Origin: Flagellimonas algicola
GTDB taxonomy: Bacteria; Bacteroidota; Bacteroidia; Flavobacteriales; Flavobacteriaceae
DNA: 64,000 bases
NCBI RefSeq assembly: GCF_005937185.1
Contig: NZ_VCNI01000001.1
Span: forward strand, 1,964,485-2,028,484
Direction of reading: 5' to 3'
The notes beneath the pieces were generated by a model. That model was given only the letters and a program-made list of their open reading frames with translations, was not told the origin of the DNA and made no database searches. Every line of letters begins with the position of its first letter. Position 1 is the stretch's first letter. Below are positions 47,164 to 55,551 of the stretch, piece after piece. A program made the translations under genes and the position numbers.

Positions 47164-47655
47164 TTAAGAATCACTCAAAAATGAACTACTGAAGGCCAGG
47201 GGCAAAATATCGGCCACGGAAGCGCATTTATAAATGGGTCCTGTTTCTCCGCGAAGCATAATGGAAATAGGTGTTCTTTGTCGCTGCTCATATTCGATAA
47301 TGGACTGCCTGCAATTGCCACATGGAGCGGCTGGTGAATCCACCACATAATCTTTGGAAGTTGCTGTTATTGCTATAGCTTTAATTGCCACACCTGGGTA
47401 TTTAGCCCCGGCCTGAAAAACCGCTACACGTTCCGCGCAAAGTCCTGACGGGTAGGAAGCATTTTCTTGGTTATTGCCTATAACTATTTCCCCATTTTCC
47501 AACAGCACAGCGGCACCTACCTTAAAATTGGAATATGGGGCATACGCATTTTCCCGAGCATCTTCAGCAGTGCTTAACAATTTTTGCTCGATTTGTGACA
47601 GTTCCTCTGGCTTTTCAAAGATGGAGAGTTCGAAACTTATTTGTTGCTTCTTCAT
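47164..47655 (-). CDS. cdd: Cytidine deaminase
   Basis: A 163-residue pyrimidine-salvage enzyme converting cytidine to uridine. Zinc and catalytic motifs are CAERVAVF (Cys and Glu) and PCGNCRQ (two Cys), with the AYAPYSNFKVGAAVL substrate block near residue 40. Homotetrameric type by length. The start at 47655 is preferred because upstream in-frame codons would run into the porV terminator. It lies between porV and pdhA on the same strand. Confidence 0.94.
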   Translation of the reverse strand: MKKQQISFELSIFEKPEELSQIEQKLLSTAEDARENAYAPYSNFKVGAAVLLENGEIVIGNNQENASYPSGLCAERVAVFQAGAKYPGVAIKAIAITATSKDYVVDSPAAPCGNCRQSIIEYEQRQRTPISIMLRGETGPIYKCASVADILPLAFSSSFLSDS

Positions 47656-47689
47656 AAGCTGATGTGGGTATATCCCAAAAATAAGAAAA

Positions 47690-47705
47690 CCTGTCCAAGG
47701 ACAGG
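47690..47705 (-). terminator. Terminator of porV
   Basis: CCTGTCC and GGACAGG form a seven-base stem with a two-base loop, followed on the minus strand by TTTTC and a further T-rich stretch, 26 bases after the porV stop. Confidence 0.7.
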
Positions 47706-47731
47706 CTTTCACAATTTTTTCATGAGCAATT

Positions 47732-48877
47732 TTAATCGTTTAAGAACTCTTCGCCAAAATTAAAGGTAAGCGAGAAGCGCAATGTATTTTCCAAGGGATT
47801 CCTCACTTGTGCAGTAGAGAAGAGATACGAAAGATCTATTTGAGCGGATTTAAATTTGAATCCGGCACCCAAGGTAAAGAACTGTCTAGCTCCTTTGACC
47901 TCACTTTCGTTAAAGTACCCTGCACGAAGCATAAAAGCTTCCATATATTTATACTCGGCCCCTAAAGACCAGGTGACTTCTTTAAGTTCTTCACTAAATC
48001 CATCTGGAGCATCGCCCAGAGATTCAAATACACCACTGAAGAACCCTATTTGTTGATACTCATCATTGTCTTCCGCCGTGATCAGTCCATCTCCAGTGAA
48101 ATCACGAGGTGTGGGAACCAGCAGTTTATTGAATTCAGTATGAAGTCCCAAGACATTGTCCTGATCAAAAATGAAGTCAAAACCTGCTCCAAATTTTAAA
48201 TTGGTAGGCAAGAAGTTCTCTTGACCTCCTTCATCATATTGGATTTTACCACCCAAGTTGGAAATATTGAAACCGGCTCTCCATCGCCCGTCAAAACTTT
48301 CATATGCTATTTCGCGGGACCGGTAAAAACCAGCAATGTCCACAGCAAAGGAATTGGCTGCCTGGGAATCCTGTGCTCCATCCTGAAATCTTAGGTTGGA
48401 ACTGATAAACCGTCCAGCCACTGCCATGGAAAAGGTCTGGCTTAATTTTAAGGAATAGGAACCATCTACTGCAAATTCGTTGGGTTTAACCAACGTGGGG
48501 TCCTCATCAATGGTCTGTCTCAATTCAATTTCTCCCAAACCAAAATACCGAATACTAAAAGCAAAGGCACTTCGATCGTTGACTTTGTTATAAACACTTG
48601 CATTTAGTAGGGAAACATCGTTGACAATACTTTCCAAGTAAGGGGTATAACTTAGCCCCACTCCTGTTTTTTGGGTTGCGAAAGCAAATTTTGCGGGGTT
48701 CCATTGTTGGGAGAATGCATCAAAGGATGTCGCTACTCCCATATCCCCCATACCAGAGGCTCGGGCATCCGAGGCTATGGTTAAGAATGGAACTGCAGTT
48801 GTAATTACTCTTTCTTGCTGCGCGTTCATCCTAGGGGCAAGGGTAAGAAGCACCACCAATATTAGTAACTTTTTCAT
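47732..48877 (-). CDS. porV: PorV (LptO), type IX secretion outer-membrane protein
   Basis: A 381-residue outer-membrane barrel. After the signal peptide (cleaved near residue 19) comes the PorV hallmark AVPFLTIASDARASGMGDMGVATSFDAFSQQWNPAKFAF, followed by paired amphipathic strands and a C-terminal strand ending FNFGEEFLND. PorV carries type IX cargo from the translocon to the attachment complex and is needed for secretion of most proteins with a CTD. It is divergent from gldJ; no porU gene lies between them. Confidence 0.95.
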   Translation of the reverse strand: MKKLLILVVLLTLAPRMNAQQERVITTAVPFLTIASDARASGMGDMGVATSFDAFSQQWNPAKFAFATQKTGVGLSYTPYLESIVNDVSLLNASVYNKVNDRSAFAFSIRYFGLGEIELRQTIDEDPTLVKPNEFAVDGSYSLKLSQTFSMAVAGRFISSNLRFQDGAQDSQAANSFAVDIAGFYRSREIAYESFDGRWRAGFNISNLGGKIQYDEGGQENFLPTNLKFGAGFDFIFDQDNVLGLHTEFNKLLVPTPRDFTGDGLITAEDNDEYQQIGFFSGVFESLGDAPDGFSEELKEVTWSLGAEYKYMEAFMLRAGYFNESEVKGARQFFTLGAGFKFKSAQIDLSYLFSTAQVRNPLENTLRFSLTFNFGEEFLND

Positions 48878-49270
48878 TTTTTGTTTTTAGCGTTTAGTTA
48901 ACTATGAGGTCCGTGATATGCCATAAAATATCATTGGACGTATTACATGTAAACGGCCATTTCCTTAAATTCTTATGTGTACACCTTGTTTTTTTAACGA
49001 ATTTTTGACCTCCATGGATGGAGGGTAAGCTACGCTTGACATTTAAAAAGACCAAAAGCGTTAAAAGCACAAGAATCCATACTAATTTTGCACCTTTGGC
49101 GTTTAATCAATAGCGAATGCCCGTAGGATGGTTGCAACAATTATTTTGCGAGCACAAAATATTATGGTGAAAACATCGTTTTAAAGCCATTGAAAGGATT
49201 TAATATCAAAATCAAATTAAAGTAGCTAGGGGATAAAAGCCCTTATTTTTAAAGTACTCAAGCCCAAATT
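48878..49270. promoter_or_regulatory. Divergent control region between porV and gldJ
   Basis: This 393-base gap has no credible gene. It contains the palindrome CCTCCATGGATGGAGG at 49009-49024 (seven-base arms, two-base spacer), a GTGTACAC palindrome near 48977, and the -7 element TAATTTTG at 49083-49090 for gldJ. The gldJ leader would be about 175 bases, unusually long for this window. No clear porV promoter was found. Confidence 0.5.
49083..49090 (+). promoter_or_regulatory. -7 element of the gldJ promoter
   Basis: TAATTTTG matches TAnnTTTG; the base group GTTA 19 bases upstream is a poor -33 box. The start would be near 49095. Confidence 0.5.
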
Positions 49271-50932
49271 ATGAAAAAACATCTTATCAAAGTTGTACTT
49301 TCTAGCGCTATCATAGTAGGAAGTTTTACCAGTTGTAAAAATTCCTCATCCTCTTCTTCTTCCAAAAACATCTCAAGAGCCACGGGTTGGAAGATCAATG
49401 CCAAAGAGGGTGGGTTTCAATACAAAACGGACTTCAAAGAACAAGAAACTCCGCCGGGAACTGTATTTATTGAAGGTGGAACCTTTACCAAGGGTAAGGT
49501 TCAGGATGATATCATGCACGACTGGAACAATACCCCTACCCAACAGCACGTACAGTCCTTTTATATGGACGAAACAGAGGTTACCAATGTAATGTATCTT
49601 GAATATTTGGACTATTTGAAGGCAGTATATCCTCCTGACAATCCGAATTACAGGAACATCTACAATGGTGCTTTGCCAGATACTTTGGTTTGGAGAAACC
49701 GATTGGGCTTCAATGAGACTATGACAAACAACTACCTAAGACACCCTGCCTATGCGGAATATCCGGTGGTTGGTGTAAATTGGGTACAAGCAGCACAGTA
49801 TGCAGAATGGAGAACCGACAGGGTTAACGAGCATATGCTGGAGCGGGAAGGCTACTTGGCCCAGGATGCAAAGTACCAGGTTTTAAGTGGTGATATAGGA
49901 GGCACTTTCAGTACGGAAGCCTATTTGAACAATCCAGAATCTGTATATGGTGGGCAAATTGATTCCCTTCAAGGAAAGCAAAAGCGTGATTCCATCAGTG
50001 TATTTGCCAAAAGAAGCAGTGGTGTTATTATGCCAGAATATCGTCTTCCAACTGAAACCGAGTGGGAATACGCAGCACAGGCACTTATTGGTTCTAGGGA
50101 ATACAACAACTATAGAGGTAGAAAAAAATATCCATGGGAAGGTGATTACACCAGAAATGGACAACGTGTGGGCCGAGGAGATCAGTTGGCCAACTTTAAA
50201 CAGGCCAAAGGTGACTACGGTGGTATTGCCGGATGGTCCGATGACGGTGCTGATATAACAGCCGAGGTGAAGTCTTACAAACCTAACGATTTTGGTCTGT
50301 ACGATATGGCTGGTAACGTTTCCGAATGGGTGGCTGACGTATACCGACCCATTGTGGATGATGAAATTAGCGACTTCAACTATTACCGTGGAAATATTTT
50401 CCTTAAAAAAGCCATTGGCGATGATGGGAAAGTAAAAGTCCTTAGGGATGAAATCAAATACGATACACTTCCCAATGGTAAAATTGTAGCCATTAATTTA
50501 CCCGGTGAGATTGAAATGGTACCGGTTACTGACGAAGAAACCTATTTGAGGACAAATTTTGATTCCAGTGACAACAGAGGATACCGCGATGGTGATCCAG
50601 GTTCTTCCAGATTCTTCCAAAGATTTAGTGATGAATCAGATAACCGAAAGATGTATGACTCACCCAAACATAAAGTAGAGCGTGATTCCACTGGTAAATT
50701 GATTCGCCAGTATGACACCTCCAACTACAGAACTTCCTTGATCAACGATGAAGTTAGAGTGTACAAAGGTGGATCCTGGAGAGACAGAGCATTTTGGTTA
50801 GATCCAGCACAACGTAGATACATGCCACAATACATGGCAACCGATGATATCGGATTTAGATGCGCAATGTCCAGAGTGGGCTCCAAATCCAAATCGAAAA
50901 ACAAAACTGTACGACATAAGAAAGCTAGGTAA
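49271..50932 (+). CDS. gldJ: Gliding motility lipoprotein GldJ
   Basis: A 553-residue lipoprotein of the gliding motor and type IX secretion system. The lipobox is FTSC (Cys22) followed by a run of Ser. The body is an SUMF1/FGE-like domain (GTVFIEGGTFTKG start, EVTNVMYLEYLDYL, LPTETEWEYAA, YDMAGNVSEWVADVY, YKGGSWRDRAFW and a GFRC end), interrupted by a long insertion as in other GldJ proteins. GldJ is known to stabilise the motor protein GldK. It is divergent from porV and followed by a terminator and murF. Confidence 0.95.
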   Translation: MKKHLIKVVLSSAIIVGSFTSCKNSSSSSSSKNISRATGWKINAKEGGFQYKTDFKEQETPPGTVFIEGGTFTKGKVQDDIMHDWNNTPTQQHVQSFYMDETEVTNVMYLEYLDYLKAVYPPDNPNYRNIYNGALPDTLVWRNRLGFNETMTNNYLRHPAYAEYPVVGVNWVQAAQYAEWRTDRVNEHMLEREGYLAQDAKYQVLSGDIGGTFSTEAYLNNPESVYGGQIDSLQGKQKRDSISVFAKRSSGVIMPEYRLPTETEWEYAAQALIGSREYNNYRGRKKYPWEGDYTRNGQRVGRGDQLANFKQAKGDYGGIAGWSDDGADITAEVKSYKPNDFGLYDMAGNVSEWVADVYRPIVDDEISDFNYYRGNIFLKKAIGDDGKVKVLRDEIKYDTLPNGKIVAINLPGEIEMVPVTDEETYLRTNFDSSDNRGYRDGDPGSSRFFQRFSDESDNRKMYDSPKHKVERDSTGKLIRQYDTSNYRTSLINDEVRVYKGGSWRDRAFWLDPAQRRYMPQYMATDDIGFRCAMSRVGSKSKSKNKTVRHKKAR

Positions 50933-50954
50933 TAGCTGCTGATAATATTAAAGA

Positions 50955-50983
50955 AGCCTCGATTAAAATCGAGGCTTTTTTTT
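50955..50983 (+). terminator. Terminator of gldJ
   Basis: AGCCTCGAT and ATCGAGGCT form a nine-base stem with a four-base loop, followed by eight T. It ends 12 bases before the murF ATG. Confidence 0.9.
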
Positions 50984-50994
50984 ATCTTCGATTT

Positions 50995-52269
50995 ATGACT
51001 TTGGAACAACTTTACCTCCTTTTTTTGGAGTACCCCGTTATCTGCACAGATACTAGAAAAATCACGGAAAATTGCCTGTTCTTTGCCTTAAAGGGGCCCA
51101 ATTTCAATGGAAACGCCTTTACCAACGAAGCCTTGAACAAAGGGGCTTCTTATGCCATTATTGATGAAGAGGAGCACAATACCTCAGATAAAAGCATTGT
51201 AGTAGAGGATGTATTAACCACCATGCAAAATCTGGCCACGCTGCACCGTCAATCCTGTCAGGCCAAGGTAATAGCACTAACCGGAAGTAATGGAAAAACC
51301 ACTACCAAAGAGCTTATTAACGTGGTACTATCCAAGCAATACAGAACCATTGCCACTCTAGGAAATTTAAATAATCACATTGGAGTGCCCCTCACCTTAT
51401 TGTCCATTACGGAAGACACGGAAATAGCAATTGTGGAAATGGGAGCCAACCATAAAAAGGAAATAGCCCAACTCTGTGAGATTGCACAACCTGACTTCGG
51501 TTACATTACCAACTTTGGCAAAGCACATTTGGAAGGTTTTGGGGGTGTAGAAGGGGTCATACAGGGTAAAAGTGAACTCTACGACCATTTAATGGCTCAG
51601 AACAAGTACATTTTTTTGAATGCGGATGACCCCATCCAACTTGAGAAATTGGGCTGCTACATCAAAAAGTTCGGATTTAGCGGAGACAATCCCCAATATT
51701 TCAACATCAAATTCAAAAATGCAGACCCCTTTGTGGCATTAGAGTTTGAAGATATGAAGGTGGATACCCAACTGGTGGGAAAATATAATTTCCCAAATGC
51801 TTGCGCAGCTATAACCATGGGCAAATACTTTAATGTTCCTGCCACAGACATCAAGGACGCTCTGGAAACTTATCAACCAAAGAACAACCGATCACAGGTG
51901 CTTGAACAAAACGGATATCAGATTATCCTGGATGCGTACAACGCCAATCCCACAAGTATGAAGGCAGCTCTTGAAAATTTCAAGAATATGGATGCGGAAA
52001 CCAAAACCTTGGTACTTGGAGACATGTTTGAGTTGGGCCAAGATGCTGAAAAGGAACACCAGGGAATAGCCAATTTAGCCAGCGAGATGGGATTTGAGGA
52101 TGTCTTTCTGGTTGGAGAAAATTTTTGGAAAGTGGATTCCCCCTTTCAGAAATTCAAGAATTTTGACAATCTTAAAAGTGCTATTGAGGTGAGCTCACCC
52201 AAAAAAGGAAGTATTCTTATCAAGGGGTCTCGAGGGATGGCTTTGGAAAGGGTATTGGCTTTTTTATAG
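50995..52269 (+). CDS. murF: UDP-MurNAc-tripeptide-D-Ala-D-Ala ligase (MurF)
   Basis: A 424-residue Mur ligase adding D-Ala-D-Ala to UDP-MurNAc-tripeptide, the last cytosolic step before membrane transfer. The N-terminal UDP-binding part has ICTDTRKI and FFALKGPNFNGN; P-loop ALTGSNGKTTTKE is at 94-106, followed by NLNNHIGVPLTLL, VEMGANHKKEIAQL and DAYNANPTSM. Length is slightly short but normal for Bacteroidetes. It starts just after the gldJ terminator; no separate promoter could be identified. Confidence 0.95.
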   Translation: MTLEQLYLLFLEYPVICTDTRKITENCLFFALKGPNFNGNAFTNEALNKGASYAIIDEEEHNTSDKSIVVEDVLTTMQNLATLHRQSCQAKVIALTGSNGKTTTKELINVVLSKQYRTIATLGNLNNHIGVPLTLLSITEDTEIAIVEMGANHKKEIAQLCEIAQPDFGYITNFGKAHLEGFGGVEGVIQGKSELYDHLMAQNKYIFLNADDPIQLEKLGCYIKKFGFSGDNPQYFNIKFKNADPFVALEFEDMKVDTQLVGKYNFPNACAAITMGKYFNVPATDIKDALETYQPKNNRSQVLEQNGYQIILDAYNANPTSMKAALENFKNMDAETKTLVLGDMFELGQDAEKEHQGIANLASEMGFEDVFLVGENFWKVDSPFQKFKNFDNLKSAIEVSSPKKGSILIKGSRGMALERVLAFL

Positions 52270-52304
52270 TCCAATTTTCCTGTAATCAGAACTTTCCAAA
52301 ACTT

Positions 52305-52382
52305 TGGTGGGATATACTGGATTCGAACCAGTGACCTCTGCCCTGTCAAGGCAGCGCTCTAAACCAACTGAGCTAATATCCC
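52305..52382 (-). tRNA. tRNA-Val (anticodon GAC)
   Basis: A complete cloverleaf on the minus strand: acceptor GGGATAT/ATATCCC, D-arm with GCTCAGTTGGTTTAGAGC, anticodon stem CTGCC/GGCAG with loop TTGACAG (anticodon GAC), and the T-loop TTCGAAT. The discriminator is A and CCA is encoded at 52305-52307. Confidence 0.95.
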
Positions 52383-52410
52383 TAAAAAGCGCTGCAATAT
52401 CGGAAAATTG

Positions 52411-52821
52411 TTACCAATCTCCATATTCTGCAGAATTCTTTTGCGTTTCGTGCAAGGTAATGTGAAGTAACTGGCCTTCATCCAACTTGGGCTTTAGAAT
52501 ATCATAGATTACCTTGACAAAATATTCGGTTGTTGGAAGTCCATGACTAAATTCGGGACAATCCTCATTGAGATTTTTATGGTCAAAGCGTTCCTCAATC
52601 TCATCACGAACCAAAGTTCCAAGTACAGCCAAATCCATCACAAAACCCGTATCCGAATCCACTTCTCCCCTAACACGCACCTCTAAATCAAAGTTGTGTC
52701 CATGATAGGTGGGGCTATTGCATTTTCCAAAAACAGCAACATTCTTCTCATCACTCCAATTGGGATTATGCAGTCTGTGGGCCGCATTAAAGTGCGCTTT
52801 TCTACAAATTGTGGCAATCAT
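52411..52821 (-). CDS. queD: 6-carboxytetrahydropterin synthase / 6-pyruvoyl-tetrahydropterin synthase family (QueD)
   Basis: A 136-residue PTPS-fold enzyme. Zinc ligands are His in KAHFNAAHRL and the two His of YHGHNF; the catalytic Cys is in GKCNSPTYHGHNF; and the family motifs VMDLAVLGTLVRDEIEERFDHKNLNE and PTTEYFVKVIYD follow. It should turn a dihydroneopterin triphosphate into the queuosine or pterin precursor. The Cys spacing (CNSPTYHGHN) fits bacterial QueD-type enzymes but cannot fully separate QueD from PTPS. The start at 52821 omits four unlikely residues. Confidence 0.88.
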   Translation of the reverse strand: MIATICRKAHFNAAHRLHNPNWSDEKNVAVFGKCNSPTYHGHNFDLEVRVRGEVDSDTGFVMDLAVLGTLVRDEIEERFDHKNLNEDCPEFSHGLPTTEYFVKVIYDILKPKLDEGQLLHITLHETQKNSAEYGDW

Positions 52822-52869
52822 AGTGCAAAGCAACTAAAAAGATGGGATAAGAACCAGTTTTAGGCATAA

Positions 52870-52898
52870 AAAAAGAGCTGCAATAAGCAGCTCTTTTT
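52870..52898. terminator. Terminator after the SusCD operon
   Basis: A 12-base perfect stem (AAAAAGAGCTGC/GCAGCTCTTTTT) with a five-base loop and T-runs on both strands. On the minus strand it ends the SusC-SusD-lipoprotein operon. Confidence 0.9.
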
Positions 52899-52915
52899 CA
52901 TTGTTAATTCAATTG

Positions 52916-53776
52916 TTATGAACAAATATTCAAAACTATCTCCCCTGGTGTTGGACCAGGTCCGCCTGCCGCAGCGGTTTCGCCCGAAGGTGCCAAAAGT
53001 TCAAAAACATGCTCTTCTTCAAAAGCGCCAGGTGTATAGGTAAACACCAGCTCTGTGGTACCATCCGGAACCGAAATGGTAAAAGAGGCAGCGCTGCCCC
53101 CGGCAATGGTATACTGGGTATCAGTTCCATCTATGGTCACTGTAATAAAAGCTCCATCCCAACCATCACCATACAAATCCGTAAGATTTAACTCATAATC
53201 TCCAATTACAGGGGTAACTGGAATACAGTTGATCCCGGCGGAATAGGCAAATGGAGAGGAGAAGAACGACCCGTTGGCCACTGTTCCCGCTGCTCTATTG
53301 GTAAAAACCCTTCCGTCTGTAAGTTGTGCTTCCAATCTAAAGCTAATGGCATCACCGCCATCCACAATCCCAGAATCTGTTCCGGTTCCCGTCAACGCTT
53401 CGCTCAATGACACTATCAAATCTGCCCTTGGGAATCCAAAAGGCCCTTCACTAAAGGCCGATGCTGGAATAGTTGCAACTTGGGCTTCACTGGACGAAAG
53501 GTCATTGTCATCCACTACGGTATTGTCCACAAATTGGGCAAATACCCTAACCTCTGATAGTAGCTGCCCCCCTTCTGAATCCTGGGCTTCCAGAGTTACA
53601 CCAAAAGTAGATGACGGATCCAACAGGTTATAGGTAGTGCTCAAGTTGGCAACCGTTCTAAGAACAAGGCCACGCTCTACAGTTTGCAGGACTTCATCCA
53701 CTATTTTTTCCTCGGAACAGGACATTGCGGTGACCAATCCCATAGCGAGCAATATATATATTTTTAGTTTTCTCAT
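52916..53776 (-). CDS. Lipoprotein of the SusCD operon
   Basis: A 286-residue lipoprotein with lipobox TAMSC (Cys20). It is rich in Gly, Thr, Ala and Ser with predicted beta-sandwich character. Near residues 195-215 it has DLYGDGWDGAFITVTIDG, a motif type found in secreted beta-domain proteins that often binds calcium or glycans. The last residues end ICS. It is the third gene of the SusC-SusD operon (29 bases after SusD), a place often held by surface glycan-binding proteins; its ligand is unknown. Confidence 0.75.
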   Translation of the reverse strand: MRKLKIYILLAMGLVTAMSCSEEKIVDEVLQTVERGLVLRTVANLSTTYNLLDPSSTFGVTLEAQDSEGGQLLSEVRVFAQFVDNTVVDDNDLSSSEAQVATIPASAFSEGPFGFPRADLIVSLSEALTGTGTDSGIVDGGDAISFRLEAQLTDGRVFTNRAAGTVANGSFFSSPFAYSAGINCIPVTPVIGDYELNLTDLYGDGWDGAFITVTIDGTDTQYTIAGGSAASFTISVPDGTTELVFTYTPGAFEEEHVFELLAPSGETAAAGGPGPTPGEIVLNICS

Positions 53777-53805
53777 GATTCTTGTTTTATAAGACATTGC
53801 TGTTA

Positions 53806-55539
53806 TTAATTTGATCTTGGGAATGCTGGTCCCGCTGGATTATTATCCCAAAACACCTGCACCGAAAGGTTGGTTTTCTGGGTAATATTGGAGTTCGATG
53901 TTACGGCCTGATTAGGATAAAACATAGATCTGGGGAAACTTCCCGGATCAGGTTCCCTATTGGGCTGCAAAGTGCTTGGAAAACCGGTTCTCCTATAAAA
54001 GTTATAGGTCTCTATCCCATTTCCGTAATGGGCTACAAAGTAGTTTTCCGCCAAAATGTTCCATTGATCATCCCCTGAAGCTGCACCAAAGTCGGTCACA
54101 ACCGTATTGATAAAGTCGGTCACATCTGTTGCAGAAGGTTCAAAAGATAGATCAGCATTGGGATCCACAGAAACTGCAGCTCTTACTTTGGCAATTTGTT
54201 TGGTCATTCCAGCCTCCAAGAAAGTTTGGGCTGTGGCAGCATCACCTTGAGCCAAAGCCATTTCAGCTCTCCAGAAATCCACCATAAAAGCATTCAATAT
54301 AAGCGTTGCACCAAGACCATTGCCTCCATTGGACAGTGGGTCTGTTGGCTGTGCCACCGGACTGAAACTGTCATCATCAAATCGCCCTCCAACAGGGTAA
54401 ACACCCCATGTGGTGCGCACCGGTCCGTCTGGTGGGGTTCCTTCGTCATCCCCATGATCTCTGCCCCAATACCCATTGGGCAGGTTACAAAAAGTGAATC
54501 CGCCGTTAGTATAATGCAAGGGTGGTGTCTGTAAGGAACATCTTAAGGTTTGCTCATCTGGATCCGCCTCCTGTCCTGGTACCTCATTGGTTTGCCTGTA
54601 GAAATAGTACCGCATTCTTGGATCATCGTTTACCATCATCTGGTTCATTAACCAGTTACCCTGATAGTCTCCCGGACCATTGGACACATAGTTTAACCCA
54701 TATCTTGGGTGCCTATTATCTGGATTGGAAGCGCTTGTTCCAGCCCAAATAAATTCCAAGTCGTCTGCCGTATCTGTAATATAATCCCCAGAGGCCACAA
54801 TTGCATTAAAGGCTGCAATAGCACCTGGATCCACCAAACGGGTCTGAAGATATAACTTCATCTTCAAGGTATTGGCTGCTTTCACCCATTTTGTATAGTC
54901 GTTATTGTAAAACAACTCTACCGCAGGGTTGGCCGAGGTTATATTGGTAAAATTGACTATGGCCTGATCTAACAAAGCTTGAGCTGCTTCATAAACCGAT
55001 TGGCCGCTATCTAGTTTCGCATTTACAATGGCCGGGGCCTGAACGGCTTCGGTATACGGAATATCTCCGAAGAAATCCACCAAAGAAGAGATAATGTAGG
55101 CTTCTATAAATTGGGCAATTCCCAGATGTCGGGTCTGCCCAGCCTCTACTGCCAATGGGGTCATCAGCCTAATATCGAATAGTATACCACGATAGGCATT
55201 GTCCCATTCATCATCCACATCACTATCTTGATAGGTACTTTCATAGTCCCTACTTTGCATGGACACCAAACGGGTAAGTTCCATTCCAAGTGGTGACAAT
55301 CCATCACCAAATTGGAAACCACCTGTAACCCAATTATCATTAGGGTCACCTGCTACATCACCATCCAAATGTCTTGCAAAATCCTCTTGAATGGATGTTA
55401 TGAAGAAATCAGGGGCTGCCTCACTTGGTGTTAAAAAGTTAGGATCATTGGTACCTTCCAACTCCGTTACTTCACAGGAAGTCAAAGCCAAAAGTCCCAC
55501 AAATAGACCCAAAATGCTATGTTTACTTCTTATTTTCAT
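53806..55539 (-). CDS. SusD/RagB-like nutrient-binding lipoprotein
   Basis: A 577-residue outer-membrane lipoprotein of the SusD-like 2 type. Lipobox LTSC (Cys22) is followed by EVTELEGTNDPNFLTPSEA. Tetratricopeptide-like helices characteristic of SusD appear in the central part (YEAAQALLDQAIVNF, WVKAANTLKMKLYLQTRL). It forms the lid of the SusC transporter. No carbohydrate enzyme adjoins it, so peptides or another ligand are possible. It lies 12 bases after susC. Confidence 0.9.
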   Translation of the reverse strand: MKIRSKHSILGLFVGLLALTSCEVTELEGTNDPNFLTPSEAAPDFFITSIQEDFARHLDGDVAGDPNDNWVTGGFQFGDGLSPLGMELTRLVSMQSRDYESTYQDSDVDDEWDNAYRGILFDIRLMTPLAVEAGQTRHLGIAQFIEAYIISSLVDFFGDIPYTEAVQAPAIVNAKLDSGQSVYEAAQALLDQAIVNFTNITSANPAVELFYNNDYTKWVKAANTLKMKLYLQTRLVDPGAIAAFNAIVASGDYITDTADDLEFIWAGTSASNPDNRHPRYGLNYVSNGPGDYQGNWLMNQMMVNDDPRMRYYFYRQTNEVPGQEADPDEQTLRCSLQTPPLHYTNGGFTFCNLPNGYWGRDHGDDEGTPPDGPVRTTWGVYPVGGRFDDDSFSPVAQPTDPLSNGGNGLGATLILNAFMVDFWRAEMALAQGDAATAQTFLEAGMTKQIAKVRAAVSVDPNADLSFEPSATDVTDFINTVVTDFGAASGDDQWNILAENYFVAHYGNGIETYNFYRRTGFPSTLQPNREPDPGSFPRSMFYPNQAVTSNSNITQKTNLSVQVFWDNNPAGPAFPRSN

Positions 55540-55551
55540 CTTTAATTTTTT

